Assembly: GCA_963693305.1 (NCBI GenBank)
Contig: OY855915.1
Coordinates: forward strand, 4,454,618-4,518,617
From: Meandrina meandrites
Taxonomy: Eukaryota; Cnidaria; Anthozoa; Scleractinia; Meandrinidae
Reading direction: 5' to 3'
DNA: 64,000 bases
The notes under the pieces: generated by a model
The model's database searches: none
The model's input: only the letters and a program-made list of their open reading frames with translations
What the model was told of the DNA's origin: nothing
In this document: one piece after another, positions 30,446-43,100 of the stretch
How the letters are laid out: the number at the start of each line of letters is the position of its first letter
How positions within the stretch are numbered: position 1 is the stretch's first letter
Translations under genes and position numbers: made by a program

Positions 30446-30924
30446 GAAGATAATTGTGTTCATCGTGAAAAATGACAGTGTCATGCCGTGTAATGACTGT
30501 TTTAATCATTGCTATGGAAACCGGAGTTGAACGTTTTTTGTTTTTCATGAACGCAATGTGCTAAAAAAAGTAAATTCTTTTAGAGATTTGTTTCTGAAAT
30601 ATGCGCCACGGAAGTTTTGTTTTTCTCCTCGCGAAATGCGATCTGCTAAATATTTTGCGAGCCGTAATTTACCATAATTTTTTTTAATAAACCGCGATAC
30701 GAGAATCGAGGTTTACGTTTGCTATGAACTGTGATTTTGTGGCCGTTATTGCGCGAAGGAACGTAAAACGACCGTTTCGTTTTCCGTGAAACGTGATCTG
30801 CCCGTCGACTTCCCACAATCTCGTGATCCCACCCTTTTTAAGTGTAGTTCATAAAATGAGAATTTTGCCAAAAAAAAAGTTAACCACTAAAAACAACATT
30901 CAAATGTTGGACCTGTCGTTCGCC

Positions 30925-30930
30925 TTTATT
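30925..30930 (-). terminator. Candidate poly(A) signal
   Basis: AATAAA on the minus strand, 80 bases after the TAG of the LRR-EGF gene. Confidence 0.45.
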
Positions 30931-31009
30931 AACAATAGTCCTCAGCTTATGAACAATGTAAGGAAAATCGAAAGCAACTTGATTGTCATTTGGCAGGGCT
31001 GACTCAGTT

Positions 31010-31178
31010 CTAGTCCTCCTCATCTTCATCAAGATCTCCCCACTCCTCCTCGGCTTCTTCTTGTCCCTCTTGCTCGGCTTGAGGCATTCCAAGGTAGGCG
31101 AAGTCTACAAGAGGATCCAAACCAACAACAGGAGCCATAACGACTGGGGTCTCTTCTTTCTTCTCCGGCTTGGGCGTC
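31010..31178 (-). CDS. Exon 11: acidic cytoplasmic tail and stop
   Basis: Begins TPKPEKKEETPVV, contains LVDFAYLGMP and ends with a run of Glu/Asp (EEEWGDLDEDEED) before TAG. Confidence 0.85.
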
Positions 31179-34100
31179 CTGTGAAAACAGGTTTTTTAAC
31201 AGTTAGCGAAGATTCCTACGTAAATTTAAGACTGGATGAATACATTCCATCTTACCTGTTACGCCATTTTCGAAATATCACAGTGACGATGATGATCAAG
31301 AACAGAATACCAAAGAATCCTCCGATGATCATTACTAGGATCTTAATCAACCCCTTCATGTTACCTGAAACAAGGTGTAGCGTGTTACCAGAAAAACCAC
31401 GTTTATACAAGATACTATTTCGCGGGATATTAGTGCTCTAACAAGTGAAGTTGTATTTACTAAAAACGCCTATAATTTTCGCAAAGCTAAACATCAATTT
31501 TGGAAATTTGAATTATCTCAGACGATACCGATTAATGTTTGAGCTTTCACATCTGAAGCCTGTTTTTCCACAGCTAAACTTGGTTTTAGTGCGAATATCT
31601 CGTCCGCGTTTCAAGTAATCCAGAAACTCTATGCTCATTTCACAAAGCTATGTTTAGCGGTGTTTTGTAAATGTTTTGGTGATTTTGGGGAAGAGATAGT
31701 TTTTCTCAAAGGATTAGTAAAATTTGGAGAAACAAGAAATATTAAAGATTTAATGTGATTTTAAAATTAGAATTTGAAGTTAAAAATTAGTATATGGACA
31801 CCCAAACAGTCCCCTGACAACCTGGGGTGCTCTTGCGTGGGGGTCAACTGTCTAGATCTGTTGGTGTTTCAAAAATAGTTTTCTTTCTTCTATCCCTTCC
31901 TTAAACCTCTTAAACTTTCACACAAAATCGGGTGTACCCCCATCTTAACATTTATCAGAATCGCTAATCGAGGCAGCGTTAACGCGCCGTTTTGGTAGAC
32001 TTTCCAACGAGCGCTCAAAGAATTTTCAATTCATATTATCCAATCAGATATATAGTTCGAGTGGTACTCTAAACACTTTTCACGTCATTGTGATACGTCA
32101 TTACGTGTTGCTTGGCAACTTCTCTGACTAAAACCGCGAGCTCAATCATTTTGAAGTAACGTGGTACCCAGAATACTATGCGCGCAAGTTGTTATGCTCG
32201 TCCGCTGACCTTCAGCAACGCAGCTTCTGCCGACCTGTCTGTACCCAGTCTCACACAAACAGTGGTAGCCATCATCGCTTGGAAGAAACTTCTCCACGTT
32301 GAAGCAGTAGCTGTGTTCAATGGCGTCACAAGTGTTATTCTTCAACTTGCATTCATCGATATCTGGAAAGAAAGAACTTGATTTGATTATCTCGTGTCAA
32401 CGATTCAAGAGCAGAGCAAAGAACCGCGCTCAAGAGGTAATGACGAACTGCGACCAGGACAAAACCTGTGTTGGAGGGATAGGTGAGAGATCAACTGGCA
32501 ATGGGATGGCAGCACTCCCGGCCACTTCATGCCACGCAAACTAAAGACAAGCTCTTGTTGAGTCTCTAAGTTCCATAGAAATTTACCTACCTACACACGT
32601 TTGTTTATTATTCACCGCATATCCTTCATGACAGTCACAAGAGAAGCTACCGATAGTGTTGGTACATTCACCTTGGCCGCAATCGTGAGAGTTGCATTCA
32701 TCTATGTCTATGACAAAGAAAACATCGACAATAACATCCCTGTACACTCCATAACATTGATACAATCCTGTCCAAACGGAACTCTTCCTTTAATAAAACA
32801 CTGCCCAATGGCTTTCCCGCCAAAGTTTCCCCGCGTCTCTCGTGTCATACGTTTTCGCGCGCTTTGCACGGATTCCCTGTTTCCCGCGCTTACACAGGTT
32901 AATCTCGCGCTTTCGACTTGTTTCCTCCCCCCCCCCCCCCCCCCCCCCCTTTTGCGCCTTGTTTTCCAGCGCTTTTAGACTGTAACTTGCCGGATCTGCC
33001 ACCGAAATGACTGACTGTCGCAGTGTGTTGGTTTTAATTTTACTGAAGTCTTTTCAGGTGCTTATTTGCATTATAACACGAAAACCTGAGTGAGATGATT
33101 ACCTGTGCATCTTTTGCCATTGCCCGTGAAACCTCTCTTGCAGGAACACTTATAGCTCCCGTGTGTGTTGATACATTGTCCTCCAGTCTTAGAACAGTCG
33201 TTTTTACCGGCGCATTCATCAATGTCTGTTAACAAACAAATTAATTCAAGGCTAAATTTTCAATTTCGTTGTTCGTAATCCATCTCAATCTTTCCCAATC
33301 TTAACCATCCTTGTTCCTTTTTGGTTTATTATTACTTCTTTGATGTTTTTCTAGCTTAGTAAACTATTATTTTGAGGCTTTCTTCTGTGTGAAAGCATTT
33401 CTGTGTAACGCATAGTAATCCCATGTCACTTTTCAAGTTCTTCGTTCGTAATCCGTCTCAATCTTTTCTTAATCTTAACCATCCTTGTTCCTTTTTGTTT
33501 ATTTTTACTTCTTTGGTGTTTTTTACCTTAGTAAACTATTATTTTGAAGTTTATTTCGAGAACTAGGTAGTTTCATACATTGCTAAAAAGCATGACTTCA
33601 CATTATTTACCTACTAGAAGATGGTTTTCCATGTTCTATAAGAAAATAATGCACGCTTGAGGTTTAGAAAAGCTGCTAGTGGATGCCCGAGCCGTCAGGC
33701 GAGGGCATTCAGCTGCTTTTCTAGACCTCAAAAGTGCATTATTTTCTTATAGGACATAGGATAATCATCTTCTAGTGGGTTTAGAATATAGCATAGAAAT
33801 GCAAATAATTAAATCTCGATAAAGCTCTTCCTTAAAGGTGTTTCACTTTTCATTAAGCATTTAATGTTTAACATTAACATGATGTTATCTTTAAAATATG
33901 GCATAATCAAGGGTAAGCAATTCAGCTGCTTTTCTATATTCTAAATCTCGATAAAGCTCTTCCTTAAAGGTGTTTCACTTTTCATTAAGCATTTAATGTT
34001 TAACATTAACATGATGTTATCTTTAAAATATGGCATAATCAAGGGTAAGCAATTCAGCTGCTTTTCTAGACCTCACAAGTGCATTATTTTCTTATAGGAC

Positions 34101-37100
34101 ATAGGATAATCATCTTCTAGTGGGTTTAGAATATAGCATAGAAATGCAAATAATTAAAAAAAAAACACTTTTGCGCGCGCGTGCTGATCTGAATGAACAA
34201 ACACTACGCCAAGAAACCTGACGACAGCAATCAAATCCATTTTAATGCTGTTTTGCAGTCGAAAGTGAATTTCTATATCGCTGTACTTACCTTGAAAAAC
34301 CTTTGCAGCCCGTTTTGTGTTTGCTTTTGTGCTCTTAGAGTACGATTCCGTAACAATTTTGTTTAAATCAGTGTCTTGCAAGTTTGCAAAGCGGCCGCCT
34401 TCCTGGCACTCACTGCTCAACAACTCGTCCACGTCTTCATCTTCCCAGACACCGAAACGTAATTCAGGTGAACTGTTTTTAGCGGCCATAATTAAGGAAA
34501 TAAAATGACAACTTTAAAAGATTGTTGCCGCCATGTTTTTGAATTCGTAACGCAGCAAAAGTTGCATCCGGGATACCGGGCTTCTATAGTTTTTAGCTAT
34601 GTTCTATAAAAATATAATGCCCGCTAGAATTCCATTGCGTGTATCCAGCGGCTATATTCTAAATCTCGATAAAGCTCTTCCTTAAAGGTGTTTCACTTTT
34701 CATTAAGCATTTAATGTTTAACATTAACATGATGTTATCTTTAAAATATGGCATAATCAAGGGTAAGCAATTGGTTGAAACCAACTAGTGTCTATCAACA
34801 AAGCAGCAATTCGATTGGCTAGACTGCTCACTAGTTATTGGCTGTTTTTATACTAGAGACGCATGACCGGACCAATTAAAAAATGTTTGCCGAAACTCGT
34901 CCAGACGGGAAACACGTCTCTGAAAAAAAAAACAGCCATTCTATGACAGCAAGTGATAGAGTAGCAGGCAGTTGATTCGGATTTGCGACTTAAATCTCCA
35001 CCTCAACTGTTTTATTCCCACCTGTACATTCCTTTCCTGTCCCTTGAAATCCCCTTGTGTTACACCTGCAGGTGTAAGTGTATGGTGTGTCCTTACACGT
35101 TGCCATGTCGTCACAATCGTTTTCATCCAAGCATTCATTTACGTCTGAAAATATTGCCAAACAAAAGTAAAAAAAACTGTTTCGGATCTCCTGTCCTAGA
35201 CGGAAAATGTACGTCTAAGGGCTCACTTGAACTCAGATGAAGTGTGAGTAAAATCATTTGGAATGCAGTGCTTGTACTACGGAAGTATAATAACGTAGAT
35301 TTAATAGTTGCCTGTGCAACAGGGGTATTGGGAGGGGACAGACAGAGAGGGGAAATTGGGACTTTTTCCCCTGTTTTTCCCAATTCCCTTCCCCGTTAAT
35401 GGGAGTGCAGGTCAAATTTCCTTTACGCTTTGCGCGCAAAACCGTTCATGTTCTTTTTGGTGGACTGGCTTTCTAGAGAAGAAGTTTTTCGTGGAAATGA
35501 TCACACATTCATTATCAAGAAAAATGACGATATTCGTGTGTTGCAGTAAAAACCCGCATGTAAGAACCTACTGATTTAAGAACCTACAGGTTGAAATTTG
35601 GCATTTAAATACCCAAATATATAAGAGCCTGTTAAGCCCGGCCTCTGCATTCAGGCTTGTCCGGCCGGGAGGACCAGACCTAACTAAATTGGCAGCTGTG
35701 CTTTCCCTTACCGCAATGTTGATTAATCAGTGTGTCAAGCTTTTTGAAGGTGAGAGGTTTGTAACACTTGGCTGGCGCGGGGCCTAAGCTGATGTGACGC
35801 CTTCTCAGTAATGCCAGTAGGCCCTTTTCACAATCACAATCCAATATGTTGTTTTGCAGGCGGCTAAGGAAAAAATGTCAATCACTGTATAATAGCAACA
35901 GCAATACTACCATTTTCACTTGAGTAAGGCATAGGGAAAGTTTGGTGACGAAGTCTTGAGGTTAAAACTACGTCGTTGTCACTAGTAACCGGCTTAGTAT
36001 CCTTGGTAACATATGCGTCACCTGCCAAAAAAAGCCCGCCAATTCATGGAACGGCTGAGTTCGACAAGTTACCATTGGAAACCAAGCCAATTGCCCATGG
36101 TAACAACGTAGTTTTAACGTCAAAGCTCTGTCCCCAAACTCCCTTCATGCCTTACTCAACTGATAATCGTAGTATGATGAAGGGAGGAGGAAGGATGTCC
36201 CGGCATTTTCATCGTCGGCAAGTTGACGTGACCGAGCCAGGAAACGTATTGCGTTCGCAAACTTTCACTTAGGCAAAACGTTCCGGTATAAAAGTGTTCT
36301 GACCTGGCCTTCTCGCGCCCAGTTGTCAGTCAATCATCAAACAGTGAGCAGAAAAAATTATTTAGCTTGTGTGTTATATACTAAAACAATTATTCACCTC
36401 AGGGTCGGTGAAAGCAGTGGATATTTACCTCCACTATTCACCTCCACTTCGGTGAATAATTGTTAATGCTTTTGTTTCAATGAGTATGAATTTGACACTT
36501 ACACTTCAGACAATTTAACCAGGTCATCAAATACATCCGACGGAAGCTCTTGAATGTTGTTATTCGACAGATCACTAAACGCAGAGTAAAGAATACAATA
36601 ATGTCAGTCACTAAAGCATAAAGCCAAGATGGCGGGATATTGGCCAAGTTCTTTTTTTGCGTGTTTATGGACCAAGACCACGTCTAGGTCCATAAACACG
36701 CACACTTATGTACTTTCGGTTTTGAGATCTATTAAGTTAGCCGATTTTAGGATGTAAAAGTAGCCCATTCAAAGATGTTAAATTAGCTTGATTAAGAAAT
36801 GATCAAAAATCTCCAAACCTTCCACACTGTTGAGACCTTTATGACTTTAATGTTGTGACTTTATTAACGCACGAGAACTTTACACTTGGTAATTTTACGC
36901 CTTTTCGCGCGCGCGCTGATTTAGTATGTTGTTTTCATTGGTAACATTTAAGCGCGCGCATATTATTCAAATTTAAATTTTGTCACGCGTAAATGTTTGT
37001 GGCGCAAGCAATAAAGGAGGGATTTTGGATTTTGCATTGAATCGGTTGTTGGTTTTATTTGTGGACCATTTAATCGTTTTATTTCGGAATTTCGGAAAAC

Positions 37101-40100
37101 GGATCGGACTTTTGTTGTGTGTTCGGAAATCGCCTGAACATTTGGTCCTTCGAGCCGGATAAGAGAGGTTTTCGACGAAGTTTACATGGTTTTGGGTTGA
37201 AGAGACGAATCGGCCGCCGGCATTACGAAGTGTATCCCAACGGAGTTGAGGCGAAATGAGCAACGAAGAGAGCGAAGACGGACAAGAAAGGTACGAAAAC
37301 GAAATTAGTCAACTGCATACGGTAGTGGGAGTGTTGAAAAGAGAAAAAAAGAATGCTAAGTCAAACTTAACTCGGATGCTAAATCAGTTTGTTGTATTGA
37401 TTACGGATGAGAAATACGATAGGCACAAGATAGTGGAGGGAATGGAACGCTTAGTGAGATTGAGAGAGGAAGTGATGAAGATTTTGGAAGAATTAGAAAC
37501 GGTTTATTCTAAGCTACAAGACAAAGACAATGAAAGAAAAACGAGTAATGAAACAGATGAAGTTAACGAGCAAGTAGATCGAGAGCTTAGTGAAGCTCGC
37601 GTCATCATGTTAGCCCAAGTCAGTAATATGTGTAGAGCGCGCAATGTGATTTCTGAAGAAAAGGAGAAAGTTCAGCGTACAAGTGGAACCGAAGAAGTTG
37701 AAGAAGACACGCGACTGGATAATCGAGTCCCAAGTGAAGAAAGAAGACCCATAACTATTGATTCACCGGCGCATTCGCATCCACACACACCGACAAGCCA
37801 TACAAGTAATCTTCACGGCGGTGATTTGTTTGGCTCTAGCAACGCGGTGAATGGGCAGCTAGAACGGATCAAGATACCTGTATTCGGCGGGAACAAGTTA
37901 GAATTTCCCAGATGGCATGCTGCATTTTCAAGCTGTGTAGATTCGTCTTCCCTTTCTTCTCAGTTTAAAATGTTGAGGTTGGAAGGATGTCTGACTGGTG
38001 AGGCGGCGGAGACGGTCAAGGGACTGGGCTACTCTGAAGCGGCCTACGAGACGGCGAAAGCAAGGCTACTAAGGAAATACGGAGGAAATCGACGCCAAGT
38101 GCAAGGACATTTAGAAGAGTTAAAGAAGATGAAGATACTTCGAGAGGACGATGCTAAAGCGCTAGAAAAATTTGCGGATGCTTTGGAAAGAGCTGTTCTT
38201 ACCCTGAAAGAGAACGACCGCCAATCAGAATTGCAAGACGGAACTTTGTACACTATCATACTCGAGAAAATACCAGAGAAATTACTGGCCCAATATTACA
38301 GATGGATAAATGAAAATCAGGAACGCGAGTCGCTCGAGAAGCTGAAAGATTGGATTGCAGAAGAAGCTGAATATCGGGTACAAGCTGCCGAGATTAGAAA
38401 CGGAATCGGATCCGATGAAAAGACGAGAGAGAGAACGGTGCCCTGGAAACGAAGCGAAAACTACGCTAAATCGTTTGTCTCAAGTCGGGAAGGCGTGGAA
38501 CCGAAGGTTCAAATTTGCAAACTGTGTGGTCACAGTCATCCGATTTGGCACTGCGAGGTGTTTAAAGAGAAACCAATAGAGAGAAGATGGGAAACGGCCA
38601 AGCGGCTGGGGCTCTGTTATAGATGTCTGAGTAACGATCATCTTGGAAGCTCGTGTCCAAATTACAGAGAGTGCAAAATCGACGGGTGCAAAGATACTCA
38701 TCACCGACTACTTCATGCAGAAAGAGCAACCCCGCGTAGAGAAACGGAATACCGAAGTGTAAACGGAACAAACCCTTCACCTCAAGTGCCGGGTCATGAA
38801 ACTAAAACAGCCATCCAGGAAAGCAAAGAGGGCGCCAGCAATGCTAATCAGACCCATTTGTCCCAAGAAAGTGTAACTTCCCAGACCACGGAGGGGGATG
38901 CAAGTACGCATACAGCAACAATGGAAACAGCACAAAAACGTGAAAAGGTTGTAGCGCTTCAGACTGTCCCGCTAATCCTGAAGAATGGGAACAAGAGACT
39001 CCTAGTGAATTGTTTCCTTGACGAGGGAAGTGATACAACGTATATTAACGAAGATGTAGTAGAAGAACTGGGTGTAAGAGGCCGAAAGGAACCAATCACC
39101 GTTAACGTCGCGAATGATAAGCAAGTAAAGTTTATGTCAATGACTTTTCAAGTTGGAGTGGAGAGTATCGATGGCAAACTGAAGCGAACTATTTCAGCGA
39201 AGACGTCACAGAAGATCTGTGGAGGAATGAAACCTGTCAATTGGCTGAAGATAAAACACAAATGGTTTCATCTGAGCGACATACCTTTCCCGGAGCTTGC
39301 CCAAAGGAGAACGATTGATGTCCTTCTTGGAGCAGACAACCACGAATTGATGGCCATAATAAAAGAAGTTCCAGGCGACGTCAACGAGCCGAGTGCAAGA
39401 CTCTGTCCACTGGGATGGACGGCGATCGGACGGATAGATAAAGAGGACTTGGGAGAAGGGAACCACACGGGACTTATCAGAACCTTCCGCATTCAACAGT
39501 CTGAAGAAACTTCGGCCACACAAGATGATGACTTAAACGTCACACTACGAAAATTCTGGGAGCTAGAGCACATTGGAATCCTATCTTCTAAGAAGCAGTT
39601 CACTCAAGACGAGCAAGCAGCATGGGAAAAGGTTAGCGAATCGAGAACCTTTGACGGGAAACGATACCAAGTAGCAGTTCCTTGGAAAGAAGAAAGACCT
39701 TGTCTAGTCAGCAATAGACCACTAGCTGAAAGAAGGCTACAACAAGTCGAACGCAAACTGGCCAAAGATGAAAAGATAGCAACTGCTTACCAGCAAGTTA
39801 TTGATGAATACTTACAGAAGAACTACATTCGACGCGTACTGCCCACTGAAGAAAAGAACGAAGTTGAATGGCTATTACCCCATTTTCCAGTTATTCGACC
39901 AGACAGAGCAACGACAAAGGTCAGGATCGTGTTTGACGCCTCGGCCACGTATCAAGGAAGAAGTCTTAACACAGAGACTTTACCAGGTCCCAAGTTACAA
40001 AGTAACATCTTTGACATACTAGTGAGATTCAGGAAAGAGTTAGTGGCACTCGCAGGTGACGTCAGCCAGATGTATCATCAGTTGGTATTACAGCCCGTGG

Positions 40101-43100
40101 ATCGACCGTTCCACAGATTTCTGTGGCGAGATCTCGACCCAAGGAGGGAGCCAGAAACGTATGAGTTTCAGCGATTTGTATTTGGTGGATGCTACTGCCC
40201 GTTTTGCGCCCAGTACGTTTGGCAGCAACATGCACGTGATCACAAAGACCAGTATCCTTTAGCGGCGGAAGCGGTTGAAAAGAATTGCTACATGGATGAC
40301 CTGATGCCTTCCGTTAAGAATGTAGAAGAAGCAAAAACGATAAGGAAGCAGATTACTGAGCTAGGAGACAAGGCTGGATTCCATGTTCGAAAGTGGATTT
40401 CACATCGACCTGAAGTACTCGAAGACATCCCAGAGCAAGACCGGGCTGCTGAAATCGACTTGAGCAAAACAGAGTTCCCAGTAACAAAGACACTGGGTGT
40501 TTTGTGGATCGCGCAAGAAGACAAGTTTTCGTTCCGGTATTCAGCCCCAGCAGAAGAGTTCGTATTTACGAAAAGAAGCGTATTAAAGAAAACAGCTACG
40601 ATCTTTGATCCCCTCGGATTTCTCATACCTTTCACCGTAAGAGGGAAATTGTTGATGCAGGAGGCGTGGACAGAAGCTGTAATATGGGATGAAGTTCTGC
40701 CGTTTCAGCTGGCAAAGAAATGGAAGGCGTGGTTTGGCGAGTTACCCAGTCTCGCAAAAATAAAGATTCCGCGATGTCTCAAGGATTCCCACAGCACAGA
40801 AAAACAGTTAACAATTCACACGTTCACAGACGCCTCAGAAAAAGCCTATGCAGCAGCTGTTTATGCCCGGTACGAGTTTGAGGACGGGTCCATTGGCACA
40901 CGTTTGATCACGGCAAAAACAAGGTTGGCTCCACTCAAGGCGATAAGTATTCCTCGATTGGAGCTTATGGGAGCAGTCATTGGTGTACGATTAACTAAAC
41001 AAGTGTGTGAGGCTCTTGGAGTTCAACGAAGTAAAGTAATCTACTGGGTTGATAGCTGTAATGTCGGTTACTGGATTCATGGTCAAAGTCGAAACTTTAA
41101 GCCTTTCGTTGCACATCGAGTAGGAGAGATACACGAAGATTCCAACCCTGACCAATGGCGTTACATTCCTGGAAAGTTAAACCCAGCTGACCATGGTACG
41201 CGAGGATTAACGGTTGAGGAGCTAATCGATAACGAATGCTGGTGGCGTGGACCAGCGTTTCTTCGTGAAACAAATGAGAACTGGCCTCAGCGAGGGTTCA
41301 CAGGAGCTACTGCAGAAACACTTGAGGAGCTGAAAGCTGAAGTTCGCGAACGAACAGATCGTCCCCAAGAAAACAACCTAAAGAGTTTTGTGACCAGCAA
41401 TCAAACAGAAAATCAATGGAGGCTGGAACCTAACCGTTTTTCAAAATGGTACAGGACAAAGCCATCCGTCAAACTCGAAATTGGAGTTTCACTGGTGCGA
41501 GTACGAAGTTGGGTTCAAAGATTCATCAACAATTGTCGTAAGCCAGTGGAACAGCGAGCCACGGGGGAGCTAACACCTGATGAATTAAAGAGAACGGAAC
41601 AACGGATCATCATTGAAGCACAGCATAACATATTTACACCAGAAATCAAGGCATTAGACAGCGGAAAAGAGCTTCCCAAGAAGAGTTCTATTCTGACATT
41701 TACACCGATGGTCACTGATGGTATCCTACGATCAAATACAAGACTCCGATATTCAAATGATCTACCTGATGAAACTAAGTATCCGATCATTCTACCAAAG
41801 AAACATCCTGTAACGGAACTGATTGTAAAATATCATCACGAGACAGAAGGGCATGAAATGGGCTTGAATTACACACTGAATCATCTTCGCGAGAAGTACG
41901 TGGTTGTACATGCTAGAGAAACAGTCAAGAAAGTTATCAAAGGATGCGCTGAGTGTCGGATACGATTCAGAGGAAAACCAGCTACACAGCAAATGGCCCC
42001 ACTTCCTACCATACGATTAGAAGCTACCATGAAACCATTCACCAATTGTGCAGTAGATTTCGCTGGGCCATACTTGACTGTACAAGGCCGTGGGAAGGTT
42101 AGAACCAAACGCTACATGTGTTTGTTCCTGTGTCTTCAAACACACTGTTGTCATGTGGAAATGGCGTGGTCATTAGACACGGATGGCTTTCTGAATGCCT
42201 TAACTCGCATGGCAGCAAGAAGAGGCTGGCCTCGTGATATGCTAAGTGACAATGGTACCAACTTCACAGGTGGATGCAATGAAATAAACCAGTTAGTCAA
42301 ACAAATTGACACAGACAAGATGCAAAGAATGACTTCTAATAACGGACTCACCTGGCATTGGAACCCACCGGCAGCTCCACACTTTGGCGGAGTGTTTGAA
42401 CGAATGATCAGATCAGCGAAACGAGCTGTAAACGCGGTCTTAGGAAACGCAGATGTGAAAGACGAAGAGCTGTTGACAGTCTTTACCGGTGTCGAGAGCT
42501 TAATGAATTCCAGACCACTGGCTCAGTTAAGTAGTGACCCCAACGATGAACCTGTATTAACGCCAAATCATTTTCTCGTGGGACACATGGGCGGAGAATT
42601 GGCCCCAGAGAACGTGGACACTACAAAATTCAATCCACGGAGGCGATGGAGACGAGTCCAAGAATTAATCCGTCACGTTTGGAAACGTTGGATGAAGGAA
42701 TATCTCACAAGCATCGGTGCAAGAAAAAAGTGGTATGAACGAGAAAGAAACGTAAACAAAGGAGAGGTAGTCTTGGTTATAGACACAGACATGCCGAGAA
42801 GACAGTGGACGATTGGGCGCATTGTGGAGACCTATCCAGGAGCAGATGGATTTGTTCGAGTCGTTGATGTCAAGACTGCTGACGGTACATACAGAAGACC
42901 AATTTCGCGGATTTCTCCGCTTGAATTCCAAGACTAAAGAAGACTTTGGCATTGAAATCCCCACGGAAAATCCGGGAGGGGGAAAATGTTGAGACCTTTA
43001 TGACTTTAATGTTGTGACTTTATTAACGCACGAGAACTTTACACTTGGTAATTTTACGCCTTTTCGCGCGCGCGCTGATTTAGTATGTTGTTTTCATTGG

